NCBI GenBank assembly: GCA_026182355.1
Contig: JAPFBL010000084.1
Span: forward strand, 13,789,001 to 13,853,000
Direction: 5' to 3'
Origin: Hermatobates lingyangjiaoensis
Taxonomy: Eukaryota; Arthropoda; Insecta; Hemiptera; Hermatobatidae
Length of the DNA stretch: 64,000 nt
Shown: positions 1 through 8,236 of the stretch, piece by piece
Layout of the letters: each line of letters begins with the position of its first letter
Numbering within the stretch: position 1 is the stretch's first letter
Made by a program: the position numbers and the translations under genes
Notes under the pieces: model-generated
What the model was told of the DNA's origin: nothing
Databases searched by the model: none
What the model saw: only the letters and a program-made list of their open reading frames with translations

Positions 1-28
1 ATGTTTTCTAAATGAAACTAAGAAAAGG

Positions 29-631
29 GTGAAATTATTGTTACAGAAAAATTGTTATCCGAAGAACTTGGTTGAACGATATTGGTTAAGATATATAAGA
101 CAGCAACCAGGACATTCAAATGAAGATCATGCTGAACTGGAAGTTATAAATAGGAAGTATTTCAAATTTCTTTATGTTGAGGGCTTATTACAATCAATTA
201 GAAAAGTTTTCAAACGAAACGTACCTGAAGTTACACTGGTATTTTATAATAAAAGAAAAAATAAATCTTTATTTTCAAATTTGAAAGAAAAAATACCGAA
301 GGAGTTACAAAGTAACCTCATTTATGCCATCAAATGTAAAGACTGTGACAAGTGTTACTATGGTGAAACTAGTCGTTTTCTCAAAGAAAGGTTGTACCAA
401 CATAATTATTCGATAAGAACAAATAAAAGTAACGCAACAGCCTTAACTGGTCATGCCATAAACGAAGGTCACACGTTCGATTTTGAAGATACAACTATAA
501 TAGAAAAAGAAAAAGATGAGCAAAGAAGGAAGACACTTGAGATGTTATATATTAAAAAGGATCTAAGTTCGATTAATCATAGACGTGATATTACTAATGT
601 AAGTAATATTTATTCTGGAGTGTTGTGCTGA
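29..631 (+). CDS. PLE GIY-YIG endonuclease domain (partial polyprotein)
   Basis: This 200-codon open frame is the C-terminal part of a PLE polyprotein. GIY-YIG endonucleases nick target DNA to prime reverse transcription. Visible features are the degenerate GIY strand (Y99 in LIYAIKC), the YYG triplet at about 110-112, the Cys pattern C103/C106/C109 typical of PLE endonucleases, an arginine in the following helix (about R121), His125, and Glu171 in a TLEMLYIKK context fitting the catalytic glutamate. The frame is open at its left end; the apparent start is only the first possible codon after a stop, so this is a fragment and not a whole gene. It is more diverged from the other PLE proteins in the window (1460-2036, 50576-50790) than they are from each other, so it is a separate family. 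Confidence 0.75.
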   Translation: MKLLLQKNCYPKNLVERYWLRYIRQQPGHSNEDHAELEVINRKYFKFLYVEGLLQSIRKVFKRNVPEVTLVFYNKRKNKSLFSNLKEKIPKELQSNLIYAIKCKDCDKCYYGETSRFLKERLYQHNYSIRTNKSNATALTGHAINEGHTFDFEDTTIIEKEKDEQRRKTLEMLYIKKDLSSINHRRDITNVSNIYSGVLC

Positions 632-918
632 GTTTTAGTGAAATTTGATTTATTTAGTTCCCTTGAGTGAACAGTGTTGAGGTATGTGTAATGTTATCTT
701 ACTAGTCTAGTCGAAGGTTTTGTCCGGTTAACATTGTTGTTCCTTTAAATAGTGTAAATTTCATTTCCTTAGTTAAAAAATTCTTACTTCTGTAAGTAAT
801 ATTGTTTTATGTATCACTGAAATATTTCTGCTTGTAATATTCATAAGTTGTAACAAACCATTTTCATATTGTGTATATGTTTGATGTTGATATGTGATTT
901 CTTATTATCCTTTGTTTG

Positions 919-960
919 TAGGCCTATGAAAAAGGTTTTAAATAAAACCGAAACGTTGGC
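919..960 (+). ncRNA. hammerhead-like motif, variant core
   Basis: A stem of GGUUUU/AAAACC is followed by GAAAC, and GCC (922-924) can pair with GGC (958-960) across it, as in PLE hammerheads. The expected CUGANGA is replaced by a UAUGAAA-like stretch, so cleavage activity is doubtful. The same arrangement recurs at 4960-5010 and 31235-31285. Confidence 0.35.
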
Positions 961-1057
961 AACGAGTGTTTAATTTTTTATCCTGGAAAATTGACCGAAC
1001 CCCGATTAGAGAACACACCTATATATATATATATATATATATAACAATTAAAAGAAA

Positions 1058-1070
1058 CGGTCCAGCGGAC
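1058..1070 (-). other. PLE 3'-terminal hairpin
   Basis: GTCC-loop-GGAC followed by CGTTT and then (TA)n, read on the minus strand. The same layout is found at 6512, 16168, 30639, 30801, 36152, 38991, 51452, 52125 and 55848, always at the outer edge of a PLE copy. Confidence 0.6.
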
Positions 1071-1126
1071 TTTTTTACAATAAAATAAAAAACGAAGGAA
1101 ACACACAGAAAGACACAGACATAACT

Positions 1127-1164
1127 CACATCGATATTTCGACAATCGTCGTCATCAGGAGGTG
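1127..1164 (-). ncRNA. hammerhead ribozyme motif (PLE type)
   Basis: Minus-strand copy of the motif described at 2668-2705: core CUGAUGA, one extra C, stem II GAC/GUC, GAAA, UAUC, then GAUGUG. Stem I pairs CACCUC with GAUGUG at 5 of 6 positions. The predicted cleavage is after the C of UAUC. Stem III is almost absent, which is typical of PLE hammerheads. Confidence 0.65.
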
Positions 1165-1459
1165 CGAAGAGCGAAGAGTCCCGCAGGAAGACAGGGCGGT
1201 ACTGAACTCGGAAACCGCAGCCAGTACCCCACCACTTACCACCAAGCGGGGGAAGGGAGGGAAGGAAATGAAGAGCCAAATTAAGACGTAAAAGGAACGA
1301 GTAAAAATTATAACTATAAAAAATTATAAAAAAGTAGATAAATCAAATTAAAATTAATAAAAATAATAAATAAAAAGTAAAATAAAAAATAATAAATAAA
1401 TAAATAAAAAATAATAAATAAATAAAAAATAATAAATAAATAAATAAATCATAAATAAA

Positions 1460-2036
1460 TTATCGGTTGAGGTTGAGTCCGGGGGAAGAGCGAGCATCAA
1501 GTAAGCATATGTATGCCTCCTCTGAAGCTCTTAGGGTAACTTTATTGTTGGATTCGGGGATCTGTTTCAGGATCTGAACCCTGAAACAGTCATTGAAACT
1601 GAGTCCATGCGAGTTCGCATGGATGGCTACAGGATAGTTACTGCGTTGACCGACTGAAGCCCTATGACCATTCATACGAAGGCTCAACTTATTAGAAGTT
1701 AAGCCAACGTAAAAGGAGTCACACTGAGTGCAATCCAGTCGGTAAACACAGTTGCTCGAGGTACAGGAGGAATTGACCTGAACCGGGTAGGAACTATGGT
1801 GGAGAGGGGAATCGAAGGAAGGATTAGGATTTACAATCAGGCAAGTTTGACAGCCACGGCGTCCACATTGTTTCATTCCAGGAACAGGATTGGAAGGCTG
1901 AGGGGAAATATGAGAGAAAATGCTTTTTAGATTGGCAGGTTTACGGTAGGAAATAGAAGGGGGGTGATTAAAGATGGAAGAAGTAGAAGTAGAAGTAGAC
2001 AGAATCGGAAAAGACTCCTTAATAACAGCACGCTGT
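1460..2036 (-). CDS. PLE polyprotein C-terminus: RT-EN linker and GIY-YIG endonuclease (truncated)
   Basis: The minus-strand frame is open from the copy-copy junction at 2036 to the stop at 1460-1462. From the N-terminal side it shows a reverse-transcriptase-to-endonuclease linker (ISYRKPANLKSIF), a CGRRGCQTC cysteine cluster, then the GIY-YIG domain: [30 protein letters not shown], and the end signature ARSSPGLNLNR. The internal methionine at 1876 is not a natural start, because coding sequence continues upstream. No stop or frameshift was seen, so the copy looks young although 5'-truncated. Confidence 0.8.
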
Positions 2037-2405
2037 CCTAATCCTTCCTTCGATTCCCCTCTCCACCATAGTTCCTACCCGGTTCAGGTCAATTCCTCCT
2101 GTACCTCGAGCAACTGTGTTTACCGACTGGATTGCACTCAGTGTGACTCCTTTTACGTTGGCTTAACTTCTAATAAGTTGAGCCTTCGTATGAATGGTCA
2201 TAGGGCTTCAGTCGGTCAACGCAGTAACTATCCTGTAGCCATCCATGCGAACTCGCATGGACTCAGTTTCAATGACTGTTTCAGGGTTCAGATCCTGAAA
2301 CAGATCCCCGAATCCAACAATAAAGTTACCCTAAGAGCTTCAGAGGAGGCATACATATGCTTACTTGATGCTCGCTCTTCCCCCGGACTCAACCTCAACC
2401 GATAA
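2037..2405 (+). CDS. PLE GIY-YIG endonuclease, second (shorter) copy
   Basis: This is the same protein as the minus-strand copy at 1460-2036, from PNPSFDS to the ARSSPGLNLNR terminus, and appears identical in translation over the shared part. It starts abruptly at 2037. The open frame extends left to 1974, but 1974-2036 is antisense sequence of the neighbouring copy, so those codons are a chimeric read-through and not PLE protein. Confidence 0.8.
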   Translation, partial: PNPSFDSPLHHSSYPVQVNSSCTSSNCVYRLDCTQCDSFYVGLTSNKLSLRMNGHRASVGQRSNYPVAIHANSHGLSFNDCFRVQILKQIPESNNKVTLRASEEAYICLLDARSSPGLNLNR

Positions 2406-2667
2406 TTTATTTATGATTTATTTATTTATTTATTATTTTTTATTTTACTTTTTATTTATTATTTTTATTATTATTTTATTATTTTATGATTTATCTACTT
2501 TTTTATAATTTTTTATAGTTATAATTTTTACTCGTTCCTTTTACGTCTTAATTTGGCTCTTCATTTCCTTCCCTCCCTTCCCCCGCTTGGTGGTAAGTGG
2601 TGGGGTACTGGCTGCGGTTTCCGAGTTCAGTACCGCCCTGTCTTCCTGCGGGACTCTTCGCTCTTCG

Positions 2668-2705
2668 CACCTCCTGATGACGACGATTGTCGAAATATCG
2701 ATGTG
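2668..2705 (+). ncRNA. hammerhead ribozyme motif (PLE type)
   Basis: Stem I 5' strand CACCUC (2668-2673), core CUGAUGA (2674-2680), an extra C, stem II GAC-loop-GUC, then GAAA, UAUC and stem I 3' strand GAUGUG (2700-2705). Five of six stem I positions pair. The predicted self-cleavage is after 2699. It lies downstream of the endonuclease stop and upstream of the 3' end, the position known for PLE hammerheads. Confidence 0.65.
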
Positions 2706-2765
2706 AGTTATGTCTGTGTCTTTCTGTGTGTTTCCTTCGTTTTTTATTTTATTGTATATATATAT

Positions 2766-2800
<35 letters not shown>

Positions 2801-2801
2801 G

Positions 2802-3042
2802 AGATGTAATTTTTTTTGAGGTTTGAGGTCCAATGATTAAAACTAGTCCTTTTGCCGACGTTTCGACATATATTTATGTCATCTTCAGGGCTTGGAAATC
2901 TGTTTATGTTGCAGCATTCTTATTTAATACTGTTTCATGATGGTTACTATTTTGTAACCATCATACAATAATGATGTAAAAATTACATCATACAAATATT
3001 GGGTCAAGAAAACAAATCATGATGTATATATATATATATATT
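2802..3042 (-). mobile_element. PLE 3'-region fragment
   Basis: A short fragment between (TA)n tracts (2755-2801 and about 3023-3042) carries a well-formed hammerhead core (2854-2891) and a small inverted repeat around ATGATGTAAAAATTACATCAT. No protein remains. Confidence 0.5.
2854..2891 (-). ncRNA. hammerhead ribozyme motif, palindromic stem III
   Basis: On the minus strand: GCC stem I, core CUGAAGA, extra U, stem II GACAUA/UAUGUC, GAAA, CGUC, then GGC. GCC/GGC closes stem I. The stem III region is ACGU, a palindrome with no loop, so it can pair only between two copies; dimer-dependent activity is the accepted view for such PLE motifs. This has the longest stem II of the set. Confidence 0.65.
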
Positions 3043-4200
3043 CAGTATGCTTCACTTTTATCATATGCTGTTGTATAACTAGTGATAATTTCGTTCATAG
3101 ACCAATATAATTATTTGAAGACGACAGTTTATCCAACCACTGTTTCAGAGCAGTATTCTGATTGATTTACATAGATATATTTAAAATACAACTAAAATGA
3201 ATCTCAGACTTTTTTAAATAAATCGAAAGATCGGCATTGAGAGTTTGATCTGAACCTGGAAGGCTGACAAAACTGATTCATTTTAGTCCTATTATATCAG
3301 AGGGTCGATTCATCCTTAGAATATTTAAAGTAATGAGTATTTTTTTGTATGACAGTTTAATTTTTGTATCACTAATTTTTTACCTGCGTTTACCCTCTAT
3401 GACATATAGAGCAATAAAAGTATTACATTCGGATCCAAATTTAAGTACGGCGGTTCAGCGGAAATAAAATAGGTTTCCTGAATTAGTTTCTCTGGGTATA
3501 TGTGTGTGAATAGGACATCTCAAAAATCAATACAGTAATAATCATGAAGTTTCAAAATTAGGTTCTTGTTAACCCTAAAAAGGAATATAAGCTCAGCACC
3601 AATATTCCACTTTCTTAGGGTGTACATTATCAGGAAAAATTGGACTCTTGCGATTTGGTAGAAATCTGTTCACATATTTTTGATTACAATCGCTTTTATT
3701 CTGGCTTTTTAGTTGACATTTAATATGTATAAGGTGCAATCAAGTGTAGAATCGTCTTTAGAGTCTAACGTTTAAAAAACAAATAAATGGTATTAATAAC
3801 AAATCAATTAAATTTTTAAGAGCTCTGATTAAATTGATGATAAACTGATTAAATTAATTGATTGATAATAAACATTAAGTTACATCAAAACTGATTTAAG
3901 TGAGTGTAATATTTCATGAGAGGCTGTAAGTTGTAAAATCTTACACAGTTTGTACAGACCGAGTTCTTTTGAATAAAATTATTAATTACCTTTAATCTTA
4001 ACATTCTACTTTCCAGCAAGAAAAAAAACATTACGTTTACATAATAGAGAACTATCAGACTGATGAGGGAGAAACGAAGAAAACCAAATCTATTATTATC
4101 ATGTAATTGAATCAAAAGAACAAAAATACAATTTCAGAATAAAAAAAGACAAAAATCAGAGGATCTGCAACATACTGCAAGACAAAGCACACTATTAAAT
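3043..4200. other. no gene seen
   Basis: AT-rich sequence with stops in all frames and no recognisable element. I could support no gene or repeat here. Confidence 0.5.
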
Positions 4201-4890
4201 TCTTATAATGAGGTCCTTCCTTACCCAACTTACCAACCAGGAGTCTGATTCATCTGCCGTTCATTAACGACACCACTAAATTCCTCCCTAAACAACACCT
4301 ACTTCAAAGGTATCTATAAACTGAGTATCTCAACCAACTTTTCCCCCTCTACCTCCAACATTTCTAACTCACCGGGCTTACCTCAAATGCACCTCACCAA
4401 ACTAGGCAATTTTCTTTCTCACCGAGATTCAGCCTTTGCGAGAACTAACCGTTTACCTGAGAGAGCGGTATTGTGTGGATGACGACGTTTCGTTACCTGT
4501 CTTATCACATTGTGACAACCAATCAAATTGACTCCATTATTCCACAAGTAAACTCTATCCCATTCTACACGGCTGCTCTCGTACCACTAAAAACTGTCCA
4601 GCGTCTGAAGTGAACTAAATATGATTACTTTTCGTACGTTTGGTTTCTACCAAGCTTAGCCTCCGAATGAACTTCCACAGAGCTTCCATCAACAACTCGT
4701 TCAGTATGACTGTCACCATCCATGCCAATAACCACCACGGTCTTTCCTTCTGCGAATACTTTAGGATACAGACTTTGCAACAGGTTTCCCTGGAAATAAG
4801 ATGGTCATCCTTCAAACCTTCCAAGATGATGATAGCTGTCTGCCCAATGCGTGCATCACACATAGTATAAACTTGAATTACTTTATTTTT
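4200..4890 (+). pseudogene. decayed PLE endonuclease region
   Basis: Frame-broken remnants of a PLE polyprotein. The best part, about 4640-4790, contains STKLSLRMNFHRAS, VTIHANNHHGLSF and YFRIQTL, matching [26 protein letters not shown] and CFRVQIL of the intact copy at 2037-2405. Stops and frame changes interrupt it, so it is much older than the foldback copies. Confidence 0.65.
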
Positions 4891-4913
4891 TAATATATAT
4901 ACACTTATAGTAG

Positions 4914-5070
4914 GTGTGCTCTCTAATCGGGATTCGGTCAATCTTCTAGGATAAAAAAACAAACTCTCGGTGCCAACGTTTCGGTTTTATTTAAAACTTT
5001 TTTCATAGGCCTTGGCCGAAGAAGGCCTTTTTCATAGAAAATTGACCAAATCCCGATTAGAAAGCACACA
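4914..5070. mobile_element. small foldback of PLE 3' ends
   Basis: GTGTGCTCTCTAATCGGGAT (from 4914) reappears inverted at about 5046-5070, around a centre near 5015-5030 that itself contains an inverted GGCCTT/AAGGCC. The sequence is the 3' end of the family seen at 900-1018. Only the last 80 or so bases of each copy remain. Confidence 0.6.
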
Positions 5071-5105
5071 TATTCTATCAAACGGTCGATATATTATTGA
5101 ATCTG

Positions 5106-5137
<32 letters not shown>

Positions 5138-5356
5138 ATAAAAGTATTGACTGAGAAGTAGACACAAAATAAAACTTTATCAGGACTCGGTCAGTTCTTC
5201 GGGTCCAGGTATTATTTCTTATATTTCCTCGTTTTGTAAGCCTATAAAAAGGTTTTAAATAAAAACAGAAACGCTGGCAATAAGAGTTTAATTTGAATCT
5301 GAAGAACTGACCGAGACATGATAAACTTTTATTTATATATATATATATATATATAA
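5106..5356. mobile_element. short PLE-end foldback between (TA)n tracts
   Basis: Imperfect inverted repeats of about 38 bases (starting near 5168, and ending near 5333; shared CGGTCAGTTCTTC) lie inside (TA)n tracts on both sides. The interior contains an AAAACAGAAACGCTGG hammerhead-like 3' half. No coding sequence. Confidence 0.5.
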
Positions 5357-5359
5357 AAT

Positions 5360-5546
5360 TATATGAACCAATTAAATGAAACGATTCCACGAACTAAATA
5401 AACTACATTGACAAAAAGAACACACAGAAATGAAACAGAAACTCCATACTATATTTCAATGGCCTCGGCATCAAGAAGAGAGAAACGAGTCACTCCGCAG
5501 GCAGACAACGACTGGTCAGTCGTTCAGTGTGTTCTTTTTTTCAATG

Positions 5547-5600
<54 letters not shown>
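5360..5600. mobile_element. short PLE-end foldback
   Basis: AAACTACATTGACAAAAAGA (5400) pairs with its inverse ending at 5553 next to a long (TA)n tract (5552-5596). A decayed hammerhead core (TATTTCAATGG...CATCAAG, minus strand) lies at about 5450-5480. No protein is encoded. Confidence 0.45.
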
Positions 5601-5728
5601 CTTAACCTCTTATTTTGACCATATCTACAAAGGTATTTATATTTTCTACATAGTGCCTTATAGTTTCGCCACCTAATCCTTTTCGTTTTCCTCAGTTACC
5701 TTTGTATATTCTTCTATTCCATATTTAT

Positions 5729-5784
<56 letters not shown>

Positions 5785-5836
5785 TATAGTTCAATGTACA
5801 TAAAGAAACATTCAGAAATTAAAAACACACACTTAC

Positions 5837-5874
5837 AGTCTCTAATTTTTGGTTGAACCGTCTTCAGGAGAGAT
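5837..5874 (-). ncRNA. hammerhead motif, G12 mutated
   Basis: Stem I ACUCUC-like/GAGACU, core CUGAAGA and stem II GG/CC are present, but the invariant G of GAAA is A. Activity is unlikely. The right arm (5946-5982) carries the same lesion. Confidence 0.5.
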
Positions 5875-5945
5875 AAGAGAGGGATACCAAGCGCACTGGT
5901 ACATCCAACCATCTCTGTACTAGTGCGCTTGGTTTCCCTCTCTTA

Positions 5946-5982
5946 ACTCTCCTGAAGACGGTTCAACCAAAAATTAGAGACT
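5946..5982 (+). ncRNA. hammerhead motif, G12 mutated
   Basis: Mirror copy of 5837-5874 with the same missing G in the GAAA box. Stem I pairs ACUCUC with GAGACU at five of six positions. Confidence 0.5.
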
Positions 5983-6407
5983 GTAAGTGTGTGGTTTTAA
6001 TTTCTCAATGTTTCTTTATGTACATTGAACTGTATTTGCCCATTTCGGATCGTATTTTCATCGAAAAAGTGTATATATATCAAACAAGTCCCCAGTGATA
6101 ACAGACAAGTTACTTCAAAAACTTCTGAGGAAGCCCACATTTGGCTCCTAGGAGCACGCTCAAAACCTGGCTTGAATTTAAACCGTTAGTTTTTTTCATT
6201 TATTTATTTTTTTAATTTTATTAATTTGTTTTTGTATTTATTTCCTTTATTTTTTGTTTTCTTCACTTTTATTCTCTTTTTTACATAACAATTTTTTTTC
6301 TTTGCTCTTGACTCCTTAGTTCCTTTTTTATTTTTCTCCTTTGTGGCAGCACTGCTTTAGCCCTCACCGAGTGAGTTCTTTAGTTGAGTGTCGTCCCTCC
6401 GTCAATT

Positions 6408-6458
6408 CACTTCTTCTCCTGAGGACGACCGCCATTACGGTCGAAATATTGAAAAGTG
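6408..6458 (+). ncRNA. hammerhead ribozyme motif (PLE type)
   Basis: Core CUGAGGA (6419-6425), extra C, stem II GACC/GGUC, GAAA, UAUU, then GAAAAG. Stem I CUUCUC/GAAAAG pairs at five of six positions. The core fits CUGANGA with G at the variable position. Confidence 0.6.
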
Positions 6459-6511
6459 AGTCTTTTGTTATGCTTCAGTCTATGTGTCACTGTTTATTTT
6501 AAGTGTTATCT

Positions 6512-6525
6512 GTCCTGCCGGACCG
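6512..6525 (+). other. PLE 3'-terminal hairpin
   Basis: GTCC-TGCC-GGACCG followed by a T-run and then TATATATA. Conserved terminal layout, plus orientation. Confidence 0.55.
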
Positions 6526-6725
6526 TTTTTCGTTTATCATGGTATATATATATTGAATTGAATTTGATAATAGATTCTGTATTCACGACTTTTTTACTTA
6601 TAGCTTGTATTTTCCTCACGATCTTCCTTTGTGATGGTGATAATTGCAAAAACAAGCTAGCAAAAGACATTCAGAAAGCTGGAACACTAAAAAACACTTT
6701 ACCGGGAATATCTATATTTAATTAA

Positions 6726-6830
6726 CTACTAAACTAAACTAAACTAAACTAATACGACAAGCTTTCGGCCCTGTGGGTCATCTTCAGATTCTTAAACTAC
6801 TTATATTAACTAAATATGCAGATTAAATGC
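6726..6830 (-). mobile_element. (CTAAA)n tract and hammerhead-like PLE scrap
   Basis: A short tandem run of CTAAA (6731-6750) is followed by a minus-strand CUGAAGA, GACCC-loop-GGGCC-like stem and GAAAGCUU. A decayed relative lies at about 45235-45300. No coding sequence. Confidence 0.4.
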
Positions 6831-8020
6831 CAACTGAACACTGTTATTCCATGTCTAAGTGAAAGTTGGTGGTGGGGATGGAGTAGGGGTGAGTGCGGGT
6901 CAACAAAAACACCTGGCCCTTCAACTCAACCTAACGCGGTTATCGCTACGCTACGCTACGCCGTCATCTACTTAGCAACGCTCCCTTCTTACTAATTTAA
7001 AACAAATATCAATATTTTTAAAACTAGAAATTACATTAAAGTTACTTATAAATGTTTGGTGGTTACATTATAAGAATAGCTGCTGAGGTGTTTATCTAGC
7101 GCCACAGAAAAACATGTTAGCATCATTAATTTGGTTATATTTGGACATTTCAATGATTTGTAAAACGTTAAATAGAAAAGAAGTAATTAAGTAAGTTTAA
7201 ATAGAAATCTAATTAATTAACAAGCTAATAGTTACATATGATTAGTACTTCTTGTACACAGTAAATACAAGAAGAGAATATATTGTGTTATGAGACAAAT
7301 CACAAAAAGTATATGATGAAAGGCCTGAACAGAAGTTGATGGGATAATTTAATTAGTGGTCATCAAATATTAACTAAATTAATCATATAATTCTACAGCA
7401 ATATATAAGGGCCTTGTCATGACGCAGGTTTCAAAATCGTGTTGTAATGTATTCAAAGATAATGTCGGAACAGCACGGAATGAAAAACCGGCACATGTTT
7501 AAAGTTAGGTGCATTCTGTCACAACCAAACGCCAAAATATTGAAGGGATCAGTATACACAGAAATTCACAGGGCAGCTATGTCATAAATAAAAAAAATCT
7601 CCTTTCAAGAAATTTCCCAAGTCCTGTTGGTTGTCACATTTCGCTTAACCATGGCACACAACTACTTCCAGGTCCATCTTCACCGAATTGTCTCATTAGA
7701 TCCGGACAGAAGCCCCTAGAGTACAACATCCAAAATGGATGAAGACAACTTTTCAATATCCACTTGTTAACTCACGGAGCTCTATAGACCTTCCTGAGAA
7801 ATAGAACGGTCAATATGATAAGGTCGGGTGTTATATAAAATAAGTAAGTATATTTATATAGTATCTACGTAATCACGAACATCCGAACAGATCAACAATT
7901 ATCTTACAGCAATTCATGTATCAAAAGTTCACATTACAATACACTACGTTGTGTGTAAAGTAAATAATAATAGTAAATAAAGTAAATATGAATATATTTA
8001 CCCAATGATAAGGTCATGTC
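6831..8020. other. no gene seen
   Basis: No gene or element recognised. This stretch lies downstream of BORCS5 on its strand, so it should contain that gene's 3' UTR close to 8020; I could not fix a poly(A) site. Confidence 0.4.
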
Positions 8021-8236
8021 TCATCCAGTGGTCCAAACAAATGGTTCTAATCTATCATCAGGAGGTAACTGGTTGTTAAGTCGTTCGATAGATTCGAGAG
8101 CTTTGTTCAGTAGTAAATGACATCTTGCAACTTGCGAAGTCAAATCACTAACCTTTGAAAGTTGGTCAATGCTTTTTTTATAAGATTTACACTTATCAAT
8201 ATATTCACCCCTCACAGAAGAAATACTGCCATCAAT
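8021..8236 (-). CDS. BORCS5: BORCS5 coding exon 4 (last)
   Basis: Residues 198-268 and stop TGA at 8021-8023. Acceptor TTTTATTTTAG. Encodes a coiled-coil helix and the conserved RLEPF end; the tail after it is only five residues, shorter than in human. Confidence 0.88.
   Translation of the reverse strand: MDGSISSVRGEYIDKCKSYKKSIDQLSKVSDLTSQVARCHLLLNKALESIERLNNQLPPDDRLEPFVWTTG

Larger units (their letters stand above)
1..1018 (+). mobile_element. Penelope-like element, 5'-truncated copy
   Basis: The stretch contains the GIY-YIG endonuclease end of a Penelope-like retroelement (29-631), then about 390 bases of non-coding 3' region with a hammerhead-like motif (919-960), and stops at a (TA)n tract starting at 1019. 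The reverse transcriptase half is missing, either lost by 5' truncation or lying left of the window. Its last 60 bases resemble segments at 4914-5070 and 31185-31290, so this 3' end belongs to a family present at least three times here. Family assignment is from the protein; the exact left limit is not visible. Confidence 0.75.
1019..2801. mobile_element. Foldback pair of Penelope-like elements (head-to-head)
   Basis: Two 5'-truncated PLE copies lie in opposite orientation with their 3' ends outward. The left copy (minus) runs from about 2036 down to 1043 and the right copy (plus) from 2037 to about 2755. Arms 1076-1828 and 2037-2755 are close inverted repeats, differing mainly in an AT-rich length-variable stretch. 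The 208 bases between the arms are not unique DNA: they read on as coding sequence of the left copy, so one copy is simply longer than the other. Both outer ends run into (TA)n (1019-1043 and 2755-2801). The left end also has the terminal hairpin GGTCCAGCGGAC (1058-1070), which the right end lacks. Confidence 0.85.
5740..6070. mobile_element. palindromic PLE 3'-end pair
   Basis: Arms of about 115 bases (about 5788-5903 and 5915-6031) are near-perfect inverted repeats with a short centre. The outer right edge carries the terminal hairpin variant GCCCATTTCGGATCG (6038-6052) before TATATATA; a long (TA)n tract bounds the left. Both arms hold a hammerhead motif with the same G-to-A change in the GAAA box (CCAAAAA in place of CCGAAAA). 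Confidence 0.7.
6085..6560 (+). mobile_element. PLE 3' fragment with end of endonuclease frame
   Basis: Begins in frame-broken endonuclease sequence and reads [20 protein letters not shown] and a stop at 6187-6189, the conserved PLE C-terminus. It continues through an AT-rich spacer, a hammerhead motif (6408-6458) and the terminal hairpin (6512-6525), and ends in TATATATAT at 6542. Unlike most copies here it is single and not paired. Confidence 0.7.

Noticed and set aside
1076..2755. Palindromes as sequencing or assembly artefacts
   Set aside because: Copies in a pair are unequal in length, have diverged to different degrees and end at element-specific borders; an artefact would give perfect mirrors continuing into flanking DNA. 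It still deserves checking in raw reads.
5673..5912. Open frames rich in Tyr-Ile repeats (also 5106-5390, 5408-5599, 35962-36217, 52155-52409)
   Set aside because: They are translations of (TA)n tracts within PLE ends.
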